Source: Nostoc sp. JL33
GTDB taxonomy: Bacteria; Cyanobacteriota; Cyanobacteriia; Cyanobacteriales; Nostocaceae
NCBI RefSeq assembly: GCF_017114985.1
Contig: NZ_JABXKP010000104.1
Location: 62,001-126,000 of the forward strand
Length of the DNA stretch: 64,000 bases
Direction of reading: 5' to 3'
The translations under genes were made by a program, and so were the position numbers. Below, one piece after another: positions 17,658 through 25,947 of this stretch (the first letter of the stretch is position 1; every line of letters begins with the position of its first letter). The notes under the pieces were generated by a model, which worked only from the letters and a program-made list of their open reading frames with translations, did not search any database and was not told where the DNA came from.

Positions 17658-18049
17658 AATATTAGACTCCTTATTTTCGAGCCGTTTTAATTGTGATACC
17701 TAATACTCTAATGCTGATATTCTTGATTAGCTCTAATTCTCAATATATTGAGATTATACTCAATGTTTATTCAGATAACTTCGCAATACTTTAGCTTTTC
17801 AAAAAGTCAAACTTTTTTCACTAATTCTAATTGTAACATAGTTATTTCTCCAACCCCAGTTGGGAAAAGAGCGAAGCAAAACAAACTTTCTTTGACAGGA
17901 TATTGTTTCCCTTCATTAACCGCCTGATTCGATTAACACTATTGCTAGCTATTACTATTAAAAAACATTAAGTATTTTATAAAGCTAGTATTAACTTGCC
18001 GATAAATATACTGTTCTACGGCAATCTCAGAAAATATACTTGCCGGGAG
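17658..18049. other. AT-rich gene-free stretch
   Basis: Between the small minus-strand gene and the pncB promoter I see no coding frame. The first part is likely the promoter region of the 50-residue gene. Confidence 0.4.
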
Positions 18050-18081
18050 TTGACATTATTTATGGTAAATACTACCATAAA
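18050..18081 (+). promoter_or_regulatory. pncB promoter with operator-like palindrome
   Basis: TTGACA at 18050-18055 and TACCAT at 18073-18078 are 17 bases apart and fit a sigma-70 type promoter. A perfect inverted repeat TTTATGGTA/TACCATAAA (18059-18067 and 18073-18081, five-base spacer) covers the spacer and the -10. A repressor bound there would block transcription. Because nrtR is encoded in the same cluster, NrtR is the natural candidate; this is inference. Confidence 0.65.
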
Positions 18082-18112
18082 TAGCAGAAGCATCTTGTAA
18101 GGAAGCTCTTGC

Positions 18113-19531
18113 ATGACAACTTTTTTGCCAGATTTGGACTATGTATATAAACAGCAAAGCCAACAGAACCAGGAATTAAACCTTTCTGCGGATGACTACA
18201 GCTTACTGACCGACCTTTACCAGTTGACGATGGCAGCTTGTTACACAGGCGAAGGTATAGAACAACGACGGGCAAGCTTTGAGTTAACTGTCAGACGATT
18301 GCCAGAGGGTTTTGGTTATTTAATTGCAATGGGGCTGACGCAGGCATTGGAATATTTAGCCAAATTCCGCTTTAATCCCTCACAAATTGCGGCATTACAG
18401 GCAACGGGAATTTTTGCTCAAGCAGGCGATCGCTTTTGGTCACTTTTAGCTGAGGGAAAGTTTACGGGTGATGTTTGGGCAGTACCAGAAGGGACAGCCG
18501 TATTTGCCAATCAACCACTGTTGCGGGTGGAAGCACCCCTTTGGCAAGCCCAACTAGTAGAAACTTACCTGCTGAATACGATTAATTACCAGACTTTGAT
18601 TGCCACAAAAGCAGCACGGTTGCGTGATATCGCGGGGGAATCAGCAACACTTTTAGAATTTGGCACAAGACGAGCATTTAGTCCCCAAGGGTCTTTGTGG
18701 GCAGCGCGGGCGGCGTTGGCAGGTGGATTAGATTCCACTTCCAATGTGTTAGCAGCGCTACAACTAGGACAAAAGCCAAGTGGTACGATGGCACACGCCC
18801 TGGTGATGGCGTTGTCAGCAATAGAAGGCACTGAAGAACAAGCTTTTAGTGCATTTCATCGATATTTTCCGGGTGCGCCATTGCTGATTGATACTTACGA
18901 TACCATTGCTGCTGCCCAGCGCTTGGCCGAAAAAGTCAATTCCGGGGAAATGCAATTAACGGGAGTGAGATTGGACTCAGGAGATTTAGTTACCTTATCA
19001 AAACAGGTGCGATCGCTCCTTCCCGGTGTGCCAATTTTTGTCAGTGGCGACTTGGATGAGTGGGAAATTGCCAGATTAAAAGCTGCTGGGGCCGAAATTG
19101 ATGGTTACGGACTGGGAACGCGACTAGTTACAGGTTCGCCAGTAAATGGAGTTTATAAACTTGTAGACATTGATGGCATCCCAGTGATGAAGCAGTCTAG
19201 TGGTAAAGTTACTTATCCAGGACGCAAGCAGATTTTTCGCTCGTATACGGGAGGGAAGGTAAAAGCAGACAGGTTGGGACTCTTAGGTGAAATTCCTCAA
19301 GAAGAAGAACCTTTGTTGCAGTTGGTAGTGCAAGAAGGTGAACGGGTGCAGCCGTTGGAGTCGTTGGCAACAATTCGTCAGCGTACCGCCGCCTCAGTTG
19401 CGAGTTTGCCACAGGAGACAAGACGTTTGGATAATCCTGTCTCGGCGCAGGTGGAAATTTCTGCCGCGCTGCAAGAGTTGACGGAGGAGACTAAGAAACG
19501 AACCGCAGAGGCACAGAGAACACAGAGGTAA
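18113..19531 (+). CDS. pncB: Nicotinate phosphoribosyltransferase
   Basis: PncB converts nicotinate to nicotinate mononucleotide, the entry of the salvage route to NAD. The 472-residue protein shows the family pattern LLTDLYQLTMAACYTGEG, EFGTRRAFSPQGSLWAARAA, LIDTYDT, TGVRLDSGDL and the late GGKVKADRLGLL. The start at 18113 follows AAGGAAG. The last dozen residues (TKKRTAEAQRTQR) are encoded by a dispersed GCAGAGGCACAGAGA-type repeat and are probably not part of the fold. It heads the pncB-nadD-nrtR-nadE cluster. Confidence 0.94.
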   Translation: MTTFLPDLDYVYKQQSQQNQELNLSADDYSLLTDLYQLTMAACYTGEGIEQRRASFELTVRRLPEGFGYLIAMGLTQALEYLAKFRFNPSQIAALQATGIFAQAGDRFWSLLAEGKFTGDVWAVPEGTAVFANQPLLRVEAPLWQAQLVETYLLNTINYQTLIATKAARLRDIAGESATLLEFGTRRAFSPQGSLWAARAALAGGLDSTSNVLAALQLGQKPSGTMAHALVMALSAIEGTEEQAFSAFHRYFPGAPLLIDTYDTIAAAQRLAEKVNSGEMQLTGVRLDSGDLVTLSKQVRSLLPGVPIFVSGDLDEWEIARLKAAGAEIDGYGLGTRLVTGSPVNGVYKLVDIDGIPVMKQSSGKVTYPGRKQIFRSYTGGKVKADRLGLLGEIPQEEEPLLQLVVQEGERVQPLESLATIRQRTAASVASLPQETRRLDNPVSAQVEISAALQELTEETKKRTAEAQRTQR

Positions 19532-19554
19532 AATTACTCTTTCAGTATGTCTTA

Positions 19555-19594
19555 ATTACGAATTACGAACTACGAACTACGAATTACGAATTAC
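19555..19594 (+). repeat. ATTACGA heptamer repeat before nadD
   Basis: Six tandem heptamers ATTACGA or ACTACGA end one base before the nadD start codon, so no normal ribosome site is visible for nadD. A three-unit copy lies at 36063-36083 between eboE and eboF. Confidence 0.8.
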
Positions 19595-19595
19595 T

Positions 19596-20195
19596 ATGAG
19601 AGTTGCTTTGTTTGGAACTAGTGCCGATCCACCAACTGCGGGACATGAGGCGATTCTGAATTGGTTGTCTGAGCGTTATGATTGGATAGCGGTTTGGGCA
19701 GCAGATAATCCATTTAAGTCCCATCAAACACCCTTGGAACATCGGGCGGCAATGTTGCGACTGTTGATTGCTGATATAGACGCACCACGGCACAATATTG
19801 CTTTGGAACAAGAATTGAGTAGCTTCAGAACACTGGAAACAGTGGAAAAAGCAAAGCTTGTTTGGGGTGAAGATGCTGAATTGACGTTGATTATTGGTTC
19901 AGATTTATTGAGTCAGCTGCCGCGTTGGTATCGCATTGAAGATTTGTTACAGCAAGTGCAACTACTGATCGTACCGCGACCGGGATATGCAATAGATGAA
20001 TCTAGTTCAGAGGTAGTGCAAAAGCTGGGAGGGAAGATTGCGATCGCTAGTCTGACCGGTCTAGATGTTTCCTCAACAGCGTACCGCGAACATGGAGATT
20101 CTCAAGCCCTCACAGCCTCTGTAGTTGCCTATATTAATCGAGAGCATTTGTACGAATGCCAGGACGTTCACAAAAAAAGATACCAACTCCGCTAA
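19596..20195 (+). CDS. nadD: Nicotinate-nucleotide adenylyltransferase
   Basis: NadD adenylates nicotinate mononucleotide to deamido-NAD. The 199-residue protein starts MRVALFGTSADPPTAGHEAI, with the nucleotide-binding GxxxDPPTxGH motif. It has WAADNPFKSH, IIGSDLLSQLPRWY and the C-terminal DVSSTAYR that replaces the usual ISST-x-IR. The start directly follows an ATTACGA heptamer tract. Its end overlaps the nrtR start by 40 bases, suggesting coupled translation. Confidence 0.92.
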   Translation: MRVALFGTSADPPTAGHEAILNWLSERYDWIAVWAADNPFKSHQTPLEHRAAMLRLLIADIDAPRHNIALEQELSSFRTLETVEKAKLVWGEDAELTLIIGSDLLSQLPRWYRIEDLLQQVQLLIVPRPGYAIDESSSEVVQKLGGKIAIASLTGLDVSSTAYREHGDSQALTASVVAYINREHLYECQDVHKKRYQLR

Positions 20196-20902
20196 ACCAA
20201 CAACCTTTGGCCGATTTCAAGGTTGGTGTTGATAATGTAATTTTTTCTGTAGATACTGCACAAAATCGGCTGTTAGTTCTATTAGTAATGCGACAGCAAG
20301 AACCATTTCTAAATCATTGGAGTCTTCCTGGTACTTTGGTACGTCCGGGAGAGTCTTTAGAAGATGCCGCCTATCGCATTATGGCAGAGAAAATTAAGGT
20401 CAACAATCTCTACTTAGAACAACTCTATACATTTGGCGGGCCGAATCGCGATCCACGGGAAGCAATTGATAGTTATGGTGTGCGTTATCTATCAGTTAGT
20501 TACTTTGCCCTAGTGCGATTTGAAGAAGCCGAATTAATTGCCGATCGCATGACTGGTATAGCTTGGTATCCAGTAAAACAAGTGCCGCAATTAGCTTTTG
20601 ATCATAATGAAATTCTCGCCTATGGACATAGGCGGTTGCGAAATAAATTAGAGTATAGCCCGGTGGCTTTTGAAGTCTTACCGGAGATGTTCACCTTGAA
20701 TGATTTATATCAGTTATACGCCACAGTTTTAGGTGATAACTTTTCCGATTATTCTAATTTTCGGGCGCGTCTACTCAAGTTAGGTTTTTTATGCGATACC
20801 GGAATTAAGGTATCACGGGGTGCTGGCCGTCCAGCTAGTTTGTATAAGTTTGACGCTGAAGCTTTTGCTCCCTTAAAAGATAAACCTTTGGTGTTTATTT
20901 AA
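20156..20902 (+). CDS. nrtR: NrtR-type Nudix transcriptional regulator
   Basis: The 248-residue protein has an N-terminal Nudix-like domain (WSLPGTLVRPGESLEDAAYRIM) in which the Nudix box REUXEE is degenerate (AYRIMAEKI), as usual in NrtR. A C-terminal winged helix follows (FTLNDLYQLYATVLGD, FRARLLKLGFL, GAGRPASLYKFD). NrtR senses ADP-ribose or related NAD metabolites and represses NAD biosynthesis genes. It overlaps nadD by 40 bases and lies between nadD and nadE. The palindrome in the pncB promoter is a plausible target. Confidence 0.88.
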   Translation: MPGRSQKKIPTPLNQQPLADFKVGVDNVIFSVDTAQNRLLVLLVMRQQEPFLNHWSLPGTLVRPGESLEDAAYRIMAEKIKVNNLYLEQLYTFGGPNRDPREAIDSYGVRYLSVSYFALVRFEEAELIADRMTGIAWYPVKQVPQLAFDHNEILAYGHRRLRNKLEYSPVAFEVLPEMFTLNDLYQLYATVLGDNFSDYSNFRARLLKLGFLCDTGIKVSRGAGRPASLYKFDAEAFAPLKDKPLVFI

Positions 20903-20961
20903 TGAACCGCTATATAGAGTTGAAAGTTAAAGCAATTAGTCTCTACTCAATACTCCTGTAC

Positions 20962-21049
20962 AGACGCGATTAATCGCGTCTCTCCTGTACAGACGCGATT
21001 AATCGCGTCTCTACTCAATACTCCTATACAGACGCGATTAATCGCGTCT
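20962..21049. repeat. Three copies of a 20-bp perfect palindrome
   Basis: AGACGCGATTAATCGCGTCT occurs at 20962-20981, 20991-21010 and 21030-21049, linked by CTCCTGTAC and CTACTCAATACTCCTATAC. Further copies lie near 28127-28166 and at 38659-38678. Here the array fills the nrtR-nadE gap and ends 10 bases before the nadE start. Confidence 0.9.
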
Positions 21050-21059
21050 CTAACCAAAA

Positions 21060-22808
21060 ATGAAGATTGCGATCGCTCAAATTAATCCGACAATTGGGGA
21101 TTTGCTTTTAAATGCCCAAAAAATCCTAGAAGCGGCACAACGCGCAGCATCTACTGGTGCGCGTTTGTTGCTGACACCAGAACTTTCTTTGTGTGGCTAT
21201 CCACCAAGAGATTTATTACTCAATCCTAGTTTTGTGGAAGCGATGGGCATCACTTTACAAAACTTGGCTCAGGATTTACCACCAAATTTAGCTGTGTTAG
21301 TAGGAACTGTTGAACAGAACCTCGAAGCCTCTATTACTGGCGGTAAAAGTTTATTTAACAGCATGGCTTTGTTAGAAGATGGCAAGGTAAAGCAAGTTTT
21401 TCACAAACGACTTTTGCCTACTTACGATGTATTTGACGAACGTCGCTATTTTGAACCAGGCTTGCAAGCCAATTATTTCACTTTAGATAATATCCATATT
21501 GGCGTAACTATTTGCGAAGATTTATGGAACGATGAGGAATTCTGGGGCAAACGTAGTTATGCAGTAAATCCGATTGCTGACTTAGCAATTTTGGGTGTAG
21601 ATTTGATTGTAAATTTGTCTGCTTCCCCCTACACAGTCGGTAAGCAGCAGTTTCGCGAAACAATGCTTAAGCATAGCGCAATACGTTTTCAACAACCGAT
21701 GATTTATGCTAATCAGGTTGGCGGAAATGATGACCTAATTTTTGATGGGCGGAGTTTTGCCTTGAATCGTCAAGGTGAAGTTATATGTCGTACCCGTGGT
21801 TTTGATACCGATTTAGTAGTAGTTGAATTTGACGAAGCGCAACGGGATTTTCAATTAGGTTCTGTAGCACCTGTCTATGAATCGGAAGATGAAGAAATTT
21901 GGCAAGCTTTGGTTTTGGGAGTGCGAGATTATGCTCGTAAGTGTCGCTTTTCTAAAGTAGTTTTGGGTTTAAGTGGTGGGATTGACTCTGCAATAGTAGC
22001 TGCGATCGCCACTGCTGCACTCGGAAAAGAAAATGTCCTCGGTGTTCTCATGCCTTCCCCTTATAGTTCCGAGCATTCTATCAGTGATGCTGTGGCATTA
22101 GCCGAAAATTTGGGGATTAAGACTAATCTTTTACCAATTGGGGAGTTAATGCAAGGCTTTGATCAAACTTTAGGTGATTTGTTTGCGGGTACAGAGTTTG
22201 GACTGGCTGAAGAGAATATCCAATCTCGGATTCGCGGTAATTTATTAATGGCGATCGCTAATAAATTTGGCTATCTCCTTTTATCTACCGGTAACAAATC
22301 AGAAATGGCAGTTGGTTACTGTACTCTCTACGGCGATATGAATGGCGGGTTAGCGGTAATTGCAGATGTTCCGAAAACCCGTGTGTATTCGCTTTGCCAA
22401 TGGTTAAATCGCAATCATGAAATCATCCCGCAAAACGTCTTGACTAAACCACCCAGCGCTGAACTAAAACCAGGTCAAGTCGATCAAGACTCTCTACCAC
22501 CCTACGAAATTTTGGACGATATTTTGCAACGCCTGATTCACAATCACCAATCAGCAGCGCAAATTGTTGCAGCCGGTCACGATCGGTTAATTGTAGACCG
22601 AGTAATCCAAATGGTAGCGCGGGCTGAATTTAAACGGCGACAAGCACCCCCCGGTTTAAAAATCACCGATCGCGCTTTTGGAACTGGTTGGCGAATGCCA
22701 ATTGCTAGTAACTGGGTTGGTGTCAAAAACGCCTACCAAACTAAAAGCATAGCTACACCTACGTTAGTTTATTGGGATGGACAAGATGCCCATCCGCAAA
22801 TCAAGTAG
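21060..22808 (+). CDS. nadE: Glutamine-dependent NAD+ synthetase
   Basis: The 582-residue enzyme amidates deamido-NAD to NAD using glutamine. The N-terminal nitrilase-type glutaminase domain has the triad Glu41 (LLTPELSLCGYPP), Lys116 (VFHKRLLP) and Cys152 (TICEDLW). The C-terminal synthetase domain has the PP-loop LSGGIDSAIVAAI and LSTGNKSEMAVGYCTLYGDMNGG. Length is normal for the two-domain form. It completes the local NAD route; palindromic repeats separate it from nrtR, so it may have its own promoter. Confidence 0.95.
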   Translation: MKIAIAQINPTIGDLLLNAQKILEAAQRAASTGARLLLTPELSLCGYPPRDLLLNPSFVEAMGITLQNLAQDLPPNLAVLVGTVEQNLEASITGGKSLFNSMALLEDGKVKQVFHKRLLPTYDVFDERRYFEPGLQANYFTLDNIHIGVTICEDLWNDEEFWGKRSYAVNPIADLAILGVDLIVNLSASPYTVGKQQFRETMLKHSAIRFQQPMIYANQVGGNDDLIFDGRSFALNRQGEVICRTRGFDTDLVVVEFDEAQRDFQLGSVAPVYESEDEEIWQALVLGVRDYARKCRFSKVVLGLSGGIDSAIVAAIATAALGKENVLGVLMPSPYSSEHSISDAVALAENLGIKTNLLPIGELMQGFDQTLGDLFAGTEFGLAEENIQSRIRGNLLMAIANKFGYLLLSTGNKSEMAVGYCTLYGDMNGGLAVIADVPKTRVYSLCQWLNRNHEIIPQNVLTKPPSAELKPGQVDQDSLPPYEILDDILQRLIHNHQSAAQIVAAGHDRLIVDRVIQMVARAEFKRRQAPPGLKITDRAFGTGWRMPIASNWVGVKNAYQTKSIATPTLVYWDGQDAHPQIK

Positions 22809-22884
22809 TACTTTGTCAAGGCAAACGGGGGCGTAGGAACACGGAGACAATTTCCCTCTTTTCCTCACCGAATTTCAGATTTTA

Positions 22885-23050
22885 GATTTTAAATTTTGGA
22901 TTTAATATTATGTCCGCTTGATTACTTATTAAACCCGAAGAACCCCACCCCGCAGGCGGGGAGGGGAGACAAAGCACAGCTTTGGCGGGGTGGGGTTCTT
23001 TTCTTATGGGTAATTTGGCGGACATGATATAAGATTCAAAATTTAAAATC
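22885..23050. repeat. 166-bp nested inverted-repeat (MITE-like) element
   Basis: The outer arms at 22885-22917 and 23018-23050 are complementary over 33 bp with four mismatches and end in ATGTCCGC/GCGGACAT. The inner arms AAGAACCCCACCCCGC (22938-22953) and its complement (22985-23000) are perfect, and CAAAGC/GCTTTG closes the centre. No coding frame is present. The layout suggests a non-autonomous mobile element or a structured dispersed repeat. Confidence 0.65.
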
Positions 23051-23104
23051 TTTTCGGGTTTGAAAGCAAGCGAATTCAAACACGAGAATAAATCTAAAAT
23101 TGAT

Positions 23105-23731
23105 TCACCCGATCGCCACGTCTTGTTGAATATTAAGATTTGCTTCCTTTATCAAAACTTTCAACAAAGCTGCTACACCAATTTGGGCAGAAACAGCATT
23201 ACCATCCCATTTGCCATCTGCTACATACTTACCTTTGTTGTAGTTGTTAGTCCCTGACCACAGGTAAGGTGTGAGAACTTCTGGATGGTACTGTCTATAA
23301 CCAACACCGTTGTATTTCTCTAGCTGCCAAAGCTGTGCTGGCAAACTCCAATCTTTTACTCGGTTGAATTCTTTCATTGTCAAAGCATCAATCGCGCTTT
23401 CTTCCCAAGTGTATCCTACCTCCCAGGCGTTGATGGGGTCAGCTAGCGGTCTGCCAGATGGTTCGTTGACAGTACGTTTTTTTAGCAAGTCGCCGTTGTG
23501 CAAATGTTTGCTGAAGTTAAGGGAACATTCCATATTATGGATGACTGCAATGAAGTACCAAGGCACATTAATTTTTTGCACTAATGCTTCGTAACGAAGG
23601 CGATTTGCACTGATTTTTGCAACTATATTTTGAGTACTGCTCAGTTTATCTGGTCTGATTTGGCAGCTATTCCAAAGCTTTTGATATTCTGGTTTTAAAT
23701 CTTGAAGGCTGAGTAGTATTTTATTTGCCAT
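23105..23731 (-). CDS. Putative lysozyme-like cell-wall protein
   Basis: The 208-residue protein has PWYFIAVIHNMECSLNFSKHL, with a likely catalytic Glu in the HxxE context of lysozyme-fold hydrolases. It also has LHNGDLLKKRTVNEPSGRP, AIDALTM, LWQLEKYNGVGYR and PYLWSGTNNYNKGKYVADG. These segments recur in a family of small phage- and cyanobacteria-associated lysozyme-like proteins. No signal peptide is visible, so export is unclear. A peptidoglycan-binding protein gene lies divergently at 24168. Substrate specificity is inferred. Confidence 0.6.
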   Translation of the reverse strand: MANKILLSLQDLKPEYQKLWNSCQIRPDKLSSTQNIVAKISANRLRYEALVQKINVPWYFIAVIHNMECSLNFSKHLHNGDLLKKRTVNEPSGRPLADPINAWEVGYTWEESAIDALTMKEFNRVKDWSLPAQLWQLEKYNGVGYRQYHPEVLTPYLWSGTNNYNKGKYVADGKWDGNAVSAQIGVAALLKVLIKEANLNIQQDVAIG

Positions 23732-24167
23732 TGTTATTAAACACCTAAGAATAACCTTGATCTTTCTAGTTATGACGAAACTAGCTCACCTTTCTATTTT
23801 TGAAAACTTTTTATACAAAAGTTAATTTTTTCAATATGTATCAGATTGAGAGAATTTGTTCTAAGCACCTTGTTCTACGCAACCTCACAGATCATCGGTA
23901 TTAACCCAAGCATATTGCTCTACAAACAAGCTTGTTCTGGATTTATACCTTTGAAACATCCTACGTATTATTGCGTAAATAAATATGAGGTTCTGCAAAT
24001 AAATACCTTTTTTATCCAGTATAAACTATGAATATTTTGGGTGCTGAATCATAAATTAATAGTAAAAATTATCACAATAAATTTTGCTTTAGAGTATTGT
24101 TTAAAACAACATAAATCTTGAAAATGATGTTTATACTTAGAAGTAAGTAAATGAAAGCAGGTGCATA
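23732..24167. other. AT-rich divergent intergenic region
   Basis: About 436 bases separate the two divergent cell-wall genes. I see no convincing gene; a short frame at 23846-24031 lacks any family resemblance. Promoters for both genes presumably lie here but none was pinned down. AGGTG precedes the 24168 start. Confidence 0.4.
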
Positions 24168-25076
24168 ATGAAACTACAAGATTTTTTGGGAAAAGATGAA
24201 AAATGGGGATTTGAGGCGATCGCTGATGACGCAGACTTGGCTCGTCAGATTCAGGTACTGTTAGTTGCCTTAGGTTTGCTAGAACCTCCAGCCGATGGTA
24301 AATTTGGGCCTGTTTCTGTGATATCTCTCAAAAAATTTCAAGAATTAACAAAGACTGAAGAGAATGGCTTTTTAGGAGCAGTCACAGCCAAGAAACTGAT
24401 TGAAACCAAAATAGATGATCTTCCTAAACCCCCCTTAAAACTAGGCAATGACATTCCCAGTAAGATTGTGAAATATATGCTATCCAAAGGTTATCAGGTA
24501 TTTACCAATCCAAAAGAATACAACATTGTTTATGTAGAGGGCATAGATGCAAACTGGACTCTCAACAGTGATACACCCAATCAGTTTAATGATCGGCGGA
24601 TTGTCATTGAAGTAGTAAATGGCGTTCCCAAAATCGTAGATCACTGGGAAGCTACTACAGAACCAGGGAACTACTACACTTATAATCCGATGAATCCTAA
24701 AGGAGCAGCTAGGATTCAGTTTGGACAATACAAAGCTTGGGCTGTTGGCATCCACGGCACCGCAGAGCCTCACGAAGCATTAGTGCAAGTTGGAAATATA
24801 ACTGTTTGTAGAGATTTCAACAAAGATTTTAAACGGACTGGCGACAAACTTGATACAGGTGATGATTTTTCTGTAAATCAACACTACGGCTTTGATTTTC
24901 CCCGGAATGATATTCGCCTTGCTAGCGCGGGTTGTTTAGTGGGACGTACTCGTGAGGGACATAGAGAGTTTATGGCGATTATTAAAGAAGACCGCCGTTA
25001 TGTCGCTAATCGTAAATATACTTTTTACACTACCGTGATTCCTGGGGATGATTTACTGAAAACATTTCCAGCATGA
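24168..25076 (+). CDS. Peptidoglycan-binding protein with L,D-transpeptidase-like C-terminus
   Basis: The 302-residue protein has an N-terminal peptidoglycan-binding type 1 domain at about 22-85 (ARQIQVLLVALGLL, DGKFGPVSVISLKKFQ). The C-terminal part has VGIHGTAEPHEAL and, later, LASAGCLVGRTREG. The spaced His-Gly and Ser-x-Gly-Cys resemble the YkuD active site (HG then S-x-G-C). The order is right but the exact motif differs, so activity is uncertain. No signal peptide is apparent. It is divergent from the lysozyme-like gene. Confidence 0.6.
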   Translation: MKLQDFLGKDEKWGFEAIADDADLARQIQVLLVALGLLEPPADGKFGPVSVISLKKFQELTKTEENGFLGAVTAKKLIETKIDDLPKPPLKLGNDIPSKIVKYMLSKGYQVFTNPKEYNIVYVEGIDANWTLNSDTPNQFNDRRIVIEVVNGVPKIVDHWEATTEPGNYYTYNPMNPKGAARIQFGQYKAWAVGIHGTAEPHEALVQVGNITVCRDFNKDFKRTGDKLDTGDDFSVNQHYGFDFPRNDIRLASAGCLVGRTREGHREFMAIIKEDRRYVANRKYTFYTTVIPGDDLLKTFPA

Positions 25077-25168
25077 GGTAATGGGTTATGTGATGCAATG
25101 ATGTGGTAAGGGCGTACAGCTAGCTGTGCGCCTCTACTTTGTGTGAGAGACATTCCAGGCAACTTTGT

Positions 25169-25750
25169 CTAACCTTGTTCTTGTGGTTGTCCTATCTGTG
25201 CCGTTAGCTTCTCTTTATCCTGCCTGCGTTTTTTGGCGTAAAGTTGAATAGTGACTGCCATCAAAATAATCATCGCGAAAATAGCCCAGGCAGCGATATC
25301 TGTAGGGAGATTATTCTTAAACACAGCCAGCAGGACGATCGCTACTAACATAACTGTAGGTGCTTCATTTAAAGCACGTAATTGCTGACTATTCCAGCCA
25401 CATTCATCGACTGCTAATTTCTTTATCAACCGAGCGCAGTAATGATGATAGCCAATTAAAATAGCAACAAACAGCAATTTTATATGCAACCAACCCTCTT
25501 TTAAAACATCCGGTTCAGTGGTTAATAAACCGATAGCCATTGCGATCGTCACGAACATTCCTGGGTTAGTGATGATAGAGTAAAGGCGCTTTTCCATAAT
25601 TTGATACTGATTTTTCAGTATCGTTCGTGCTGGCTCAGGTTCTTCGTTCGCTTCAACGTGATAGATAAAAAGACGTACTAAGTAGAACAAACCAGCAAAC
25701 CAAACTACAAATCCGACAATATGAAATGCTTTAAACCATGAATAAGCCAT
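25169..25750 (-). CDS. hemJ: Protoporphyrinogen IX oxidase HemJ
   Basis: The 193-residue membrane protein matches HemJ, the cyanobacterial oxidase that makes protoporphyrin IX for heme and chlorophyll. It opens AYSWFKAFHIVGFVVWFAGLFYLVRLF with the conserved early His, continues with RLYSIITNPGM and WLHIKLLFV, and ends in a basic cytosolic tail. About four hydrophobic segments are visible. It is downstream of an alpha/beta hydrolase gene on the same strand with about 200 bases between. Confidence 0.9.
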   Translation of the reverse strand: MAYSWFKAFHIVGFVVWFAGLFYLVRLFIYHVEANEEPEPARTILKNQYQIMEKRLYSIITNPGMFVTIAMAIGLLTTEPDVLKEGWLHIKLLFVAILIGYHHYCARLIKKLAVDECGWNSQQLRALNEAPTVMLVAIVLLAVFKNNLPTDIAAWAIFAMIILMAVTIQLYAKKRRQDKEKLTAQIGQPQEQG

Positions 25751-25864
25751 GAATACTAATCTCCTTTACTTGTGGTTGTGGTGCATTTTTAGTGGTAATA
25801 AAAAATTCACAAATGCAGGCAGGGATAACATTTATCAATCTAGCAAAAACCCCGAATTTATTTT

Positions 25865-25901
25865 TTACCACAGATAAATATCTATGATTTATCTGTGGTA
25901 A
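25865..25901. repeat. Perfect 15-bp stem-loop
   Basis: TTACCACAGATAAAT and ATTTATCTGTGGTAA flank a seven-base loop between the hydrolase stop and the hemJ start. On the minus strand it is not followed by a U-run, so it is not a classical terminator; it could be an mRNA stability or processing structure. Confidence 0.6.
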
Positions 25902-25947
25902 TCTTGGTTTCATTTTTATAATATCGATTTTTGCCAGAGGTATATTG

